A stretch of 64,000 nucleotides of DNA from Lactiplantibacillus songbeiensis (GTDB lineage: Bacteria; Bacillota; Bacilli; Lactobacillales; Lactobacillaceae), in NCBI RefSeq assembly GCF_005405125.1, contig NZ_BJDL01000008.1, positions 62,001 to 126,000 of the forward strand, written 5' to 3'. Under the pieces are notes generated by a model. It did no database searches. It was not told the DNA's origin and saw only the letters and a list, made by a program, of their open reading frames with translations. Position numbers and translations under genes: made by a program. Positions 1 through 9,892 of this stretch are shown here, piece after piece (position 1 is the stretch's first letter; each line of letters starts with the position of its first letter).

Positions 1-50
1 CTTACCATAAATAAAGCAGATTTATCAAATTCAAGTGTGATAAAATAATT

Positions 51-139
51 TAATTCCCCACGTTTGTGGGGGTGATCCAATAGTTTTAAGTAGTGTACGG
101 CATACAGTGCTGTATTTCCCTACATATGTGGGGGTGATT
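51..139 (+). CRISPR. Relic type I-E CRISPR: two degenerate repeats around one 33-nt spacer
   Basis: Two 28-nt units at 51-78 and 112-139 share the pattern ATTCCCC ... GTGGGGGTGAT and are separated by exactly 33 nt, the same 28+33 geometry as the two intact arrays downstream. They differ from those arrays by GTGGGGG in place of GTAGGGA, so they belong to a different repeat lineage. The second unit ends in GATT rather than GATCC, as does the last repeat of the array at 8765, which suggests a distal array end. No repeat is recognisable one period further left (positions 1-17). Confidence 0.75.
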
Positions 140-211
140 TTTCGGGTAAATATCAGAGTAAATGTGTGTACAATGTGATAAGGGCTTTTTTTATTCATGA
201 AAAAATGGAAG

Positions 212-256
212 GACTAATCTAAGTTCGAATTAGTATAACTTAGGTTAGTCTTTTTT
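212..256 (+). terminator. Intrinsic terminator after the relic array
   Basis: A 14-bp stem (212-225 with 237-250, one G-U pair) is followed by TTTTTT. It lies about 75 nt after the last relic repeat and may once have ended the crRNA precursor. Confidence 0.7.
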
Positions 257-1842
257 ATTTACAGTCAATTATTTGGCAAGGACTGAAGTACGTGAAACGT
301 TCAGTTATCTAATAAAGAGTCCAAGCTACATTCTTGGTTTCCGTGGTCCTTAAAAGTAACAAGTAAACGACAATTTGTTTATGTGACGGATAGTCTTAGC
401 TGGAATATAAAACAACTTGAAGCCCAACATTACGGTGTTATGTCTATTCTCATCCTGTGAGAGCACTAATATTCTTTGGCTTGAATAAGCTTTTAGGCAA
501 TCTTACTCAATAAATAGCAGTCGTTAACCAAGTAATCATGGCTAAGAGGAATCAATTTGTTTTTTTAATAATTTTCGATGACGTCATGCAGATAAGACCA
601 AAAGAAGTTTGTTGGGCTAGTTTACTTTGAATACGATCCTATATTGTTGTGCCTAGTTCACTAACGTAAGCTAATGCTTTTCTCTGATACTGTTATATAG
701 AACACTCGTTAATACTATATTGGTTATAATGTGATATACTAAAATGGAACTTCTTATCTAGTTAAGAATATATACGAATTTTTATAGCGGTGTTTTTTTG
801 TGATTAGGTCTGTATGTTGATTTTTTTAATAGATACAATGCTTTAATACAGTGAGGTCAGATTAAAATTTGAAGCAGGAAATAAGCGGGATTTATCAGGT
901 ATTGCAATAGTGCTTATGTGAGTATTTAAAGAGAGAGGTCAATGCTGACGAATATTGGAAATTAAAGCATCAAGGAATACTGAGGAGGTGTTATGGGTTT
1001 CGGTTTCGTTGTTTTAATGGGGAATACAGGCTCGACTAACGTTTTATGAGTGGATTTTTCCGAATGTTGTCCATCTTTTCACAATCCAGAATCAGGAAAC
1101 TTCCAGATATCATATTCATTGTTGCATGGTAGTCAGGCCTGAAGAGGAGAGAAAAGATTGATGAATAGCGAAATCGACTAGTAAAACAATAATTCTTGGA
1201 TATATATATATTCGAGGGCACCTATTATTGAATCTTGAGGTGTTAGTGAAAGTGTTCCAGTTTGAAAGAAAAATATAAAACTGAATAAGAATCATCATTA
1301 GGAAAAAGTAAGTAAATATATATGATCTTGATACACCCCTAAATCACTGAAGGCGAACAGAATCGATGGGGTGGAACCGTATGCGGGTGATTAAGACGCA
1401 TGTATTGGCTCTGGAAACCGGATTGCGAAAGCAATCTGGGCTGCAAAGCTATGGGAGACACCTGATGTCATACTAGCGGTAGTTGATTTTTGGAATGTAC
1501 AAAATTTGATGGCGCCGGATTGGTAATCAGTAGTGACTCTAAAAGAAATTGGTGAATGAGATCATAAAAAGATGCAAACTGACATCGTAGGAATTATTAT
1601 CGACCTGCATGCGCCGGATGTACTAACCAAAGAAGCAAGCATGGAAACTGTTGAAGAATGAGAAACGTTGAAACTAATAATAGCTAAATGTTTAAACTGG
1701 TCATTTGCAATGAATCTTGATTCTTAAGTGATCAGATTTTTATCCTCTTAAAAGAAGAAACTAAGACGTAATACGTTTTGTATTAGGATTGACGTTTTTA
1801 ACGAAATAGTTGGTTTAAATGAACGTAATCATATGGCACTAT
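257..1842. other. Gene-free, AT-rich decayed region
   Basis: No convincing intact gene lies in these 1.6 kb. Around 1384-1476 and 1572-1665 (+) short open stretches look like broken coding sequence: a start, 20-30 sensible codons, then stops. I could not assign them to a family. The two short minus-strand open frames at 1036-1298 lack a plausible ribosome site and a plausible composition. The region reads as the eroded remains of earlier genes between the relic array and the helicase operon. Confidence 0.5.
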
Positions 1843-1856
1843 AGAACGCACGTTCT
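1843..1856. promoter_or_regulatory. LexA (SOS) box-like palindrome upstream of the helicase operon
   Basis: AGAACGCACGTTCT is a perfect 6+2+6 dyad that matches the Gram-positive LexA/DinR core GAAC-N4-GTTC, including the R-N-R-Y centre. It ends 20 nt before the proposed TTG start of the helicase gene. The only other promoter-like bases are weak (TTGACG at 1789, TTTAAA at 1814). LexA control is inferred from the site alone. Confidence 0.5.
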
Positions 1857-1876
1857 TAGCCAGCAATATTAAATTA

Positions 1877-4800
1877 TTGAGAAGAGTTGTCAAAAAAGTG
1901 GAAGTATCAGATTTGGATAAATTGTATGTAAAAATGAAACAGGTTCAGCGGGATTGTGAAAGCAAAGATAACGGGTGTTTAATGACGTTGGGGACACCTA
2001 CTGGAAGTGGAAAAACCAGAGGATTAGTACATTTTGCGGGAAAACATCTTGTCGATGATCCAAGTTTTCGACTTATTTTTATTACAGATCAAAAGAAGAA
2101 TCTGTGGCCCGATGCTTTTTATGACGAGGTAATAGCAAATTATGTGAAGCAACATTCTAAATTCAAGGAAAAGGCAGAACGGCAAAAATATCTAGACAAG
2201 CACGTTGTGGTATTGCGGTCACTAATTGATAGCGTTGAGCGATGGATTTCGACAGATTTACCAAGTGGTTTAGATAGCCAAGAGATTACTGCAGCAAAAT
2301 CAGAAGTCAAACGCAAATATGAACTATATAATGTTATTCACAAAATTGATGATAAAGATTATAAGGGTTATGGAGCGTTGTCTACTGCTGAATTTAAGTT
2401 TAGACAAGCAATTTGGAAAAAGTTGGCTAAAGATTTAAATATTGATAGTCCTCTGAACCCATATAAATTACAACTACTTAAAAAATATGTGTTGTCAAAA
2501 GATACAAAAATATCTGTTTGGCTCAGACATTACTTTCCGTCTATAAATATTGAGAATGCACAATTAATTATTACATCAAATGCAAAAGCAATTCGAAGTT
2601 ACAGGCCATTCTTTTCAACAAGGACAAAACGAGTTTGCAATGAAAAGGTTTTGAAAAATGTGCTAATTGTTTTGGACGAAATCGATAGTATGAAACCGAC
2701 TATTACGCAGAATATCATTGAGGATGCCTGCCGCCTGAAAGTACATTTCCTAGAACTGTTCAAACATATTCATGAAGAGTTGAACAGGCCACAAGATAAT
2801 AGATCAATTGCACTGATGAAGATTTTCCAAGAACAGGATAGGTATTCTAAATTAAAAAAGCAGTCCAATCAGCTTAGCGATAAATTTCATTTAACATTTA
2901 ACTACAAAAATATTGATGATAATGCTCAGGATAATTTTATTTTTCGTTTAGCCGATATTACGGTTACTAAAGCAAATACTCCTTGGCAGAGTGTAGTCGA
3001 CTTGAAAGTGCCACAGGTGAGTCTTTCTCAAAAAAACTTGTCAAGAAAACAAGATTCCTTAAACTTTTACGCGATGTTGCGGCAAGTAACATCCTTTATT
3101 AACTATTTTGTGGCCGATGTTGGTGTTTGGGCAGTACGGTACATGCAACAAGAAAATAGTCGACATTCTTCTATAGTTAACGATTTAACTATTATGGATG
3201 CAATGACTACGATTTATACAGATTTTTTTGGCTTGGATGAATCAAGTTCGGAGTTTCAAGCGCTGATCTCTGTTTGGGAAAGCCAACAATTTCAAAGTAA
3301 AATGTTAGTGCAAGATCAAGGCGATGTTATCAGTAATCGATATTTACAAAAATTCGGAGCTCAATTTTTTTCAATGACAGATAATCCAAAGCATAATCTT
3401 TCAACGAGGATTGATGCTGTTTTAATTCAGAAGACGGCAGAAAAATTTTTGCTGAAACTATGTCGAAAAAATTTAGTGTTGGGAATGTCGGCAACAGTAA
3501 ATCTTGAAACTGTGATTGGTAATTTTGATTTTAATTATTTACGAGAACAGTTAGGGATAAGGCTATTAGATGGTCGTGATTATTTACCAGAAGAGACTTT
3601 AAAAAGTTTGGACGTTGGAAAAAGGTGTCAAGAGAAGGGTGTGCGAGTTGTTATAACGGAGACGGAAGGACAGTCTATGGGTTTAGATGGCATTCCCGGG
3701 ATTCAATTGATTCTAAGAAAACGTTTATCAGAACACCAATATAAAGAGTTAGATAAACAGAAGGTAGAATTGTTAACCCAAGAATTTTCTCAAGAAATCA
3801 GAGCCCAACCAAATGCAAAGGATAGGGATTTTGTAGAACAAAGGTATTTAAAACTATTTGATAGTTTTATTGTTTTTTTGTGTAACAAAAATTTAACTTC
3901 ATTTTTGGGATTACAAACGCCACTGCCAAGAAAAAGCACAAAAATTGGTGGTAATCCGATGCGATTAGAGTTCATTCAGTCTGTTTTTGACGGGATAGAA
4001 GACTTGTTAGGTATAATGTCGGATAAGAAACCGCAGTTACGAGTGATTTCTAAAAATAGTTTTCAAGTAGGTTTTTCGATTGAGCAACAATTGGCTGACG
4101 CGTTAGCATTGCCAGAGAAATATAGAACACGAGTATATCTTTTGAGTGCATACAATTCTATCGGTGTAGGACAGAACTTAAATCATCGGTTAAGCGATTT
4201 TGAAAAGCCATTAGTAATAAGTATTGCATCAAAAAACGTATCATCGAAAGATCAGCGACAATTTAAAGTCGATTTGGCAGGTGTTTATTTAGGAAATGTT
4301 ACTCAGATTTTTGAGAATGTAGATGCAATACATGAAATGACGCCACAAACAATTCACTATTTATTACAATTAAGTGCATTAGTTGATAATGGAGAGATTT
4401 CGGTAGCTAAGCTTACTTTGTACCTTCAAAGGTTAAATCGAAGGATACCAGAGAAACAATTTCAAACCACTATGAGTTATGCATGGGCATACACACGAAC
4501 TATACTGCAAGCACTAGGGCGAATGGATCGTACTTTTAACAAATTACCTACGTTACAGATTGTTGTGGATACAAAGGTAATGGATAAATTTAATGTTTAT
4601 GGATTAAAAGATTACCAATTAGATGTGGGGGCAAAGGCGATTCAAATGTATCGACGCCAAAAGAAAGTATATCAAGAAAGTACGCCATTGACGATTAGAT
4701 ATCGAGGCTGGAACGAATTAATCAAAAAAACATATAAAACTGTAGTAGAGGGGTGGGTGGCACATTTACAAAAAGATCCAAAACAAGCCCATCGCTACCA

Positions 4801-5503
4801 GAAGCTGCGTGAGGATCTACTAGTAAATCCAACACTGTATCAGCGGCAATATAGAAAGTTTGAACTAAAGGCGGGATATGAATTTTTACCAATACCAGAA
4901 AAGAGTTATAAAGTTTTTCGTAGAGGAAATGAATTTTCATTTGAAAAGCAGGCAAATGTTAAAATTTCTGCTGACGCAGCTAACTTGCCCTCGATATTGG
5001 CTTATCCTAAAATGTGGGAATATTTTATTGCAAATCATTGGGCAACGGAATGGAAAAAACGTGACTATATTATGAATCCAATTCACTTTGACAGTTACTT
5101 GGGTATCCTTGGTGAAAAAGCAGGGCAGTTTATTTTAAAAGATATTTGGTCCATTGAAGTGGAAAGATTGGCAGGAGATTTAAATGAATTATTCGATGGT
5201 TATATTATTGGGACGCATACACTAGTCGACTTTAAAAACTGGCATCAGGTGCATAGTGAGTCTCTGGAAAACGAGAGAAAAAATGTTGCAAATAAATTGG
5301 GACAGATTTGTCAAAAGACAAATAATTGGGATTGGAAGGTTCTTTTTGTAAATTTGGTTAATAGTGAAGTACCTGATACCTATGTTCAACGCAGTAGTAA
5401 TCATGGAAAAATCTTAGAAGTTCCGGGGTTGATCGATTGTACTGGAAAATTAGCATTATCTTTGTCGGAACGAAAACAATTGGGGGAGTTTGTCAATGAC
5501 TGA
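1877..5503 (+). CDS. Large DinG/DEAD-like superfamily 2 helicase with C-terminal PD-(D/E)XK-like nuclease motif
   Basis: This 1,208-aa protein is probably an NTP-driven nucleic-acid helicase or translocase with a nuclease tail. Walker A is GTPTGSGKT at residues 39-47, Walker B VLDEIDSM near 265-272, the SAT motif (GMSATVN) near 535-540, and a motif VI-like QALGRMDR near 876-883. The end of the protein carries LFDGYIIG ... LVDFKNW near 1103-1121, which fits the D-x(n)-D-x-K core of PD-(D/E)XK nucleases, preceded by a candidate glutamate near 1077. The TTG start has no clear Shine-Dalgarno, so the true start may be a nearby GTG or ATG. The next gene overlaps its stop by 8 nt, so the two are translationally coupled. 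In PIWI-RE loci a DinG-like helicase and a restriction-type nuclease accompany the PIWI protein, and here the nuclease appears fused to the helicase. The coding sequence is visibly more AT-rich than the later chromosomal genes, which suggests transfer. Confidence 0.7.
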   Translation: MRRVVKKVEVSDLDKLYVKMKQVQRDCESKDNGCLMTLGTPTGSGKTRGLVHFAGKHLVDDPSFRLIFITDQKKNLWPDAFYDEVIANYVKQHSKFKEKAERQKYLDKHVVVLRSLIDSVERWISTDLPSGLDSQEITAAKSEVKRKYELYNVIHKIDDKDYKGYGALSTAEFKFRQAIWKKLAKDLNIDSPLNPYKLQLLKKYVLSKDTKISVWLRHYFPSINIENAQLIITSNAKAIRSYRPFFSTRTKRVCNEKVLKNVLIVLDEIDSMKPTITQNIIEDACRLKVHFLELFKHIHEELNRPQDNRSIALMKIFQEQDRYSKLKKQSNQLSDKFHLTFNYKNIDDNAQDNFIFRLADITVTKANTPWQSVVDLKVPQVSLSQKNLSRKQDSLNFYAMLRQVTSFINYFVADVGVWAVRYMQQENSRHSSIVNDLTIMDAMTTIYTDFFGLDESSSEFQALISVWESQQFQSKMLVQDQGDVISNRYLQKFGAQFFSMTDNPKHNLSTRIDAVLIQKTAEKFLLKLCRKNLVLGMSATVNLETVIGNFDFNYLREQLGIRLLDGRDYLPEETLKSLDVGKRCQEKGVRVVITETEGQSMGLDGIPGIQLILRKRLSEHQYKELDKQKVELLTQEFSQEIRAQPNAKDRDFVEQRYLKLFDSFIVFLCNKNLTSFLGLQTPLPRKSTKIGGNPMRLEFIQSVFDGIEDLLGIMSDKKPQLRVISKNSFQVGFSIEQQLADALALPEKYRTRVYLLSAYNSIGVGQNLNHRLSDFEKPLVISIASKNVSSKDQRQFKVDLAGVYLGNVTQIFENVDAIHEMTPQTIHYLLQLSALVDNGEISVAKLTLYLQRLNRRIPEKQFQTTMSYAWAYTRTILQALGRMDRTFNKLPTLQIVVDTKVMDKFNVYGLKDYQLDVGAKAIQMYRRQKKVYQESTPLTIRYRGWNELIKKTYKTVVEGWVAHLQKDPKQAHRYQKLREDLLVNPTLYQRQYRKFELKAGYEFLPIPEKSYKVFRRGNEFSFEKQANVKISADAANLPSILAYPKMWEYFIANHWATEWKKRDYIMNPIHFDSYLGILGEKAGQFILKDIWSIEVERLAGDLNELFDGYIIGTHTLVDFKNWHQVHSESLENERKNVANKLGQICQKTNNWDWKVLFVNLVNSEVPDTYVQRSSNHGKILEVPGLIDCTGKLALSLSERKQLGEFVND

Positions 5504-7598
5504 TAATCACTTTATTTATACCAACCTTCTTGACTTTGAATTAGACTTAGTTGGTTTGACTGCAAGATTTAATTTAGTGTGGTTACACACTGACGAGCCC
5601 CAAAAATTGCCCAGTTTATTCAAAAAGCATCCAGTCTTAGCAATTCGAAGTTTTGTGGATCCTTTCCATCTCGATTGGAAATGGAAAGACCGAAAAAGAG
5701 GTAATTATCTGGTCATGACGGATGAACAAACTGGAAGTCTACCGAATATTCCAAACGGGAAACAAAAAAAGATATCGTTTTCAGAATTAGATGATTATGG
5801 AATCTCTGACAAGACTATAGTATTTATGTTGTTACAGCAAAGGCAATGTTTTGTTCAGCATGGTGTGTTTGCTAATCCTCATCCTTTTAGCCGCTTGATT
5901 GTTGCCCTACCTAATTGGAGGAAACAAAATAAGCAGCGAACTCTTGAAGTTGAGCTAACGAAAAATAGTGTACTTAAGTTAGTTGGACGGACGTATACTG
6001 AGAAAAAGGTAACTTCGGATGATAAGTGGTCGTTCCAAGTTGAAAAAGCTACTGAATGTATTTACCCTTCAGACCGGGGTGAAGAGCGTGGCTTAGTGCA
6101 GGTTAATCGTGGTAAGCGGCAATTTGTGGACTTTTTATCTATTACAGAAGAAAATGCTTTTTTTGACACTAAGGTTGGAGTGATTTATGAATTAATGAGT
6201 TGGTTAAGGACTAGTCGGTTTGAAGATTGTTTCAAAAGTATGCCATCTTTGCGCCCATATCCCTTAACTCATTATACAAAAACTAGAAAAGAACAGAATA
6301 AAGACTTGACAGATGAGATAATAAGTGGAAAAACAATCTTTGTTTATGCCGATAAAGATCTGGTTTCACAACATTTAGCAAAGAAAATAACGAATGCAAT
6401 AAACATGAGTAGAATAAATATAGCAGCGCGTTATTCAGAGAAAAAGCAACTAGGTTTAAATATTCAAGTTGTGCGTGATGTACGAGATAGTCCTGATAAG
6501 GTGGATGGTTATCAAAAAAATCAGGGGATGAGCGTCATTCAACATATTACTGTCGAAAATTTTGGAAAAAACGAAGAGCAAACATTGTCAGATCTGCAGG
6601 TAGATTTTTTGCAGAAAGATAAGGCCATGATCAAGATATTACAAGAATTAGTTATAAAACAAGATATAGCGTTGAGAACACTTCGGATGGTGCCTAAGGA
6701 TGAACTAGAATATTTAACACCATATTCATTTTATTATCTAAATTGGGATACCTCCAAAAAGAAAGCAAAAAGTGAATGGAAAGTTACAATAGGCTGCCTT
6801 AAGATTGACATAAATGGTGGTATGGAATTCAAAACGAGTCACTTGTCCTTTTTGAATTCTAATTCAGAGAGTCTAGATGAACTTCAGCAGGTTGGCGCCA
6901 CTATTATACAGCAGTATAGAAATAAGTATTACCAAGTATTGGGAGTTGTGCGGTTAAATCAAACGTTATATGTTGTATGCAATACATCGTTAATGACGTT
7001 ACCTGCAGTGAAAGATATTCATAAACAATTAGTGTTAGCTAATCCTAGGCGTCTAGTTTCAAGAACGCAACTTTTAGAGACTGCAGTTAAATTGAGATTA
7101 GATAAAAAATATACAGATGACCAATCTAAATTAATCTTTCTCTTAGAAAACATAGCTGACGAAAAATTATCAGTAGCACAATTGCTTATAGAGATAAAGT
7201 CAGCACGTATGAATTGGAAGATGAAAATTCTATCTGAATTCAATAAAAGCGTTCACTCAAAGCTTGGATTTTGGTTGAATCCAAGCCTAAGAAGTAAGAA
7301 TAATCAAGAATATTGGAATGGATTTAAGGGAAGTGGATTGTTATCTATAAATGGGTTACCACATTATTTTGTTGCGACAAATTTACCATTGAAAAAGAAT
7401 TATCGAAAAGCTATTAGGCTAAAACGAATTGATGTCATTGGTGATTCAGATATGAGAGATGACGAACAAGTGAAACTACATTTTGCTGATTTTCAACGCA
7501 TGATGCAAGTTAATTTTGTTCGCAATGGTCAAAGTACTGTTATTCCATTTCCATTAAAATATTTGAGAGAGTACCTTACTGAATACGAAGAATCCTAA
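5496..7598 (+). CDS. Putative PIWI-RE (Argonaute-like) protein, partner of the helicase
   Basis: The ATG at 5496 follows GGGGGAG by 7 nt and overlaps the helicase stop. The protein has 700 aa from this start (702 if a TTG two codons earlier is used) and no obvious enzyme motif. Features I associate with the prokaryotic PIWI-RE family are a tract VIQHITVENF near residue 346, ILQELVIKQDI near 381-391, a C-terminal block with GLPHYFVATNLP near 618-629 and a final PFPLKYLREYL near 683. This order (helicase first, basic C-terminal RNase H-like module with conserved R and E near the end) is why I propose PIWI-RE. I cannot point to a complete RNase H catalytic tetrad, so it may be inactive, as many short prokaryotic Argonautes are. 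An unrelated defence-accessory protein is the alternative. Composition is AT-rich like the helicase. Confidence 0.5.
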   Translation: MTDNHFIYTNLLDFELDLVGLTARFNLVWLHTDEPQKLPSLFKKHPVLAIRSFVDPFHLDWKWKDRKRGNYLVMTDEQTGSLPNIPNGKQKKISFSELDDYGISDKTIVFMLLQQRQCFVQHGVFANPHPFSRLIVALPNWRKQNKQRTLEVELTKNSVLKLVGRTYTEKKVTSDDKWSFQVEKATECIYPSDRGEERGLVQVNRGKRQFVDFLSITEENAFFDTKVGVIYELMSWLRTSRFEDCFKSMPSLRPYPLTHYTKTRKEQNKDLTDEIISGKTIFVYADKDLVSQHLAKKITNAINMSRINIAARYSEKKQLGLNIQVVRDVRDSPDKVDGYQKNQGMSVIQHITVENFGKNEEQTLSDLQVDFLQKDKAMIKILQELVIKQDIALRTLRMVPKDELEYLTPYSFYYLNWDTSKKKAKSEWKVTIGCLKIDINGGMEFKTSHLSFLNSNSESLDELQQVGATIIQQYRNKYYQVLGVVRLNQTLYVVCNTSLMTLPAVKDIHKQLVLANPRRLVSRTQLLETAVKLRLDKKYTDDQSKLIFLLENIADEKLSVAQLLIEIKSARMNWKMKILSEFNKSVHSKLGFWLNPSLRSKNNQEYWNGFKGSGLLSINGLPHYFVATNLPLKKNYRKAIRLKRIDVIGDSDMRDDEQVKLHFADFQRMMQVNFVRNGQSTVIPFPLKYLREYLTEYEES

Positions 7599-7658
7599 AG
7601 TTATAAAATAAAGGATAGATGCTGGGGATGTCAGGGTAAAAGGTAAGTTTTAAAGATA

Positions 7659-8405
7659 GTGCCTAGGTATGATACGAATCTCCGTATCACAAATAGATAT
7701 TTAGTCGCAAAGAGTTGGTGCTCTTGGATTGAAGAAAGGCGGTATAGCATGGAAGACCTGTTACGACTATTAGTGAACGAGCCGGAGTTAAGTAAATTTT
7801 ATATGTCGCTAGTGCCGAGTAGTCAGACACGATATCAACAGTAGCTTAATAAAGCTAGAAGTTTTGAAGATCAACAAGCTCGTCTTTTGCATATTCAACA
7901 TGAATTGAATGATGGTCATAGGCAGCTGAAAATCGGTAGTTATATGGGAGATGTACGGGCACCTAACCCGGAAAATGATGATGTGGTTTTGCGTGCAAGA
8001 TTAATTGAAACTAGTGAACGATCGTCGCATCGACAAATGGCAATCTATGTCATCGCGCTGTGTCAGCATGTTGCCGCAGATTTAGGATTCTCGGATGACT
8101 CGGTACTGCAGGAGACGATTGCCATTAATGAACGTTGGCTAGCTGGTGAGATCACCTTCAAAGAAGCACGTGCTTATGCTGGAATTCCGATGAAATATAG
8201 TCGTGAGGCGTCGGATGAACCTCATCGATTATTTTATCGAATGTTACATCAGGCAGCAGTTACGCCGCATGTGAAACGTCATGCGTTGATTGCATCCGAT
8301 TTTGCTTTGGAAGCATTACTGGCGGGAACAGCACAACTGCAATCAGCAACTAAGGAGCGTACTTGGCAGTGTGCGCAATTGTTAGGTACGAGGTCACAAG
8401 AGTAA
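7659..8405 (+). pseudogene. Imm5-like immunity-protein gene interrupted by an in-frame TAG
   Basis: A GTG-started frame of 61 codons ends at TAG (7842-7844), and the same frame continues without a further stop to 8405. The downstream part has the alternating helical pattern seen in Imm5-type putative immunity proteins: acidic and aromatic helices, WLAGEITFKEARAYA, then a His-rich segment HQAAVTPHVKRHALIASDFAL. Either a point mutation has killed the gene or a 172-aa downstream product is made by internal initiation. No toxin gene that it could neutralise lies nearby. The family assignment is by pattern recognition only. Confidence 0.5.
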
Positions 8406-8490
8406 TTAGTAAGGGACTTAGCTATTGGCAAATAGTAAGAATAAAACGAAACTTAAATTTTAAGGATATTTCCAATCTATTCATGAAGTA

Positions 8491-8537
8491 ATCACGGTCA
8501 GATTCTATCTACAATTAGAATTTAATCGTGATTTTTG
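8491..8537 (+). terminator. Intrinsic terminator between pseudogene and array 1 leader
   Basis: Imperfect 16-bp stem (8491-8506 with 8517-8532, two G-U pairs and one mismatch) followed by TTTTTG. It would end transcription from the defence operon before the CRISPR leader. Confidence 0.55.
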
Positions 8538-8645
8538 ATTTAAAATCAATATGTTTTGATACGCATAATGTGAGTATGAAATTAAAGCCTGGATATTTTT
8601 ATCAATGTTATGTACGAAAATCTGGTGTGCTATTAGATTTGTTTA

Positions 8646-8764
8646 TTGTTAAAGACTGATTACTGTTATATGCTATAAAATATAGTCTGAAGGTCAGGAT
8701 GCAAACTAATGTAAATTGTTGGTATTGGAAAATGAAAATGCCGTTATATCAGCGAATCTTTAGT
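8646..8764 (+). promoter_or_regulatory. Leader and candidate promoter of CRISPR array 1
   Basis: TTGTTA (8646-8651), a 17-nt spacer and TATGCT (8669-8674) form a plausible promoter about 80 nt before the first repeat. The last 62 nt (8703-8764) resemble the 62 nt before array 2: both begin AAACTAAT, share the pattern TTA-A-CAGC and end in TTTAGT directly before the repeat. The position on the left agrees with the degenerate repeat being on the right. Confidence 0.55.
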
Positions 8765-9891
8765 GTATTCCCCACATACGTAGGGATGATCCCCGGACGT
8801 ATTCGTCATCAAGAATGAAGTAGACGTATTCCCCACATACGTAGGGATGATCCTAGCTTCTGGCATATCTGCAGGGAAGTATCCCAGTATTCCCCACATA
8901 CGTAGGGATGATCCTGCTGCCGTTTTAGATGATAAATTTAACAAAGAGTATTCCCCACATACGTAGGGATGATCCTAATGCCTTGCTATCATCAGAAAAG
9001 AATTATTGGGTATTCCCCACATACGTAGGGATGATCCTAAGGTCAAAAATGAGGCCGAGCGAACTCATAGGTATTCCCCACATACGTAGGGATGATCCTA
9101 GCCGGTCGGGTGGTGTTAAACCAGTTTTTGTGTATTCCCCACATACGTAGGGATGATCCCTTGCTCACATCAATACCCTTAGCTGCCGCAATGTATTCCC
9201 CACATACGTAGGGATGATCCTATGAAGTTTTATGAGGATGGAAAGATTCCTATGTATTCCCCACATACGTAGGGATGATCCCGTCATAAGCATGTTTGGG
9301 ACGTTATTCAGGTAGTATTCCCCACATACGTAGGGATGATCCCGTCCATACGGAAAACGCCTTGTGATCCCTCAAGTATTCCCCACATACGTAGGGATGA
9401 TCCTCTATCGTTGGTTTATACCAGATCAAGATAAAGGTATTCCCCACATACGTAGGGATGATCCCGCATGTCTTTAATTTTGATGATCGCGACATTAGTA
9501 TTCCCCACATACGTAGGGATGATCCTCTCCAGCGTCCCTACTAAACCGATCATTACCGGTATTCCCCACATACGTAGGGATGATCCTTAGAGCTAAGGCC
9601 GTTTTAATCACGTTACCAGGTATTCCCCACATACGTAGGGATGATCCCTTCAAATTACTGCACGACCGAACCAAAAACATGTATTCCCCACATACGTAGG
9701 GATGATCCTAATCAATATTTGCCAATCGTTGCTGAATTAATGTATTCCCCACATACGTAGGGATGATCCTATGCTTAACCCGGAAGCTGTCGCAAATGCA
9801 GCGTATTCCCCACATACGTAGGGATGATCCCGGCTCACTGACCGTGACTATCTTATCAGGGTCGTATTCCCCACATACGTAGGGATGATTT
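8765..9891 (+). CRISPR. CRISPR array 1, type I-E, 19 repeats and 18 spacers
   Basis: The 28-nt repeat has the form GTATTCCCCAC-ATAC-GTAGGGATGATCC and recurs every 61 nt (33-nt spacers, one of 34). The first 18 copies are identical, and the last (9864-9891) ends GATTT instead of GATCC, marking the distal end. CCC.AC and GT.GGG can form the hairpin expected for Cas6e. All 18 spacers begin with T or C. The locus lies 0.7 kb upstream of the cas operon in the same orientation. I could not identify any spacer target from sequence alone. Confidence 0.98.
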
Positions 9892-9892
9892 T

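Noticed and set aside
1036-1298. Two overlapping 60-codon frames on the minus strand
   Set aside because: Poor composition, no Shine-Dalgarno, no recognisable protein features.
1384-1476. Possible tyrosine-recombinase or helicase fragment (ALETGLRKQSG)
   Set aside because: Only about a dozen residues look suggestive, the frame is closed on both sides and no catalytic motif is visible.
8744-9680. Open frames over array 1 with repeated peptide blocks (DHPYVCGEY, IIPTYVGNT, GSSLRMWGI)
   Set aside because: They are translations of the CRISPR repeat in different frames; the period is exactly 61 nt and there are no ribosome sites.
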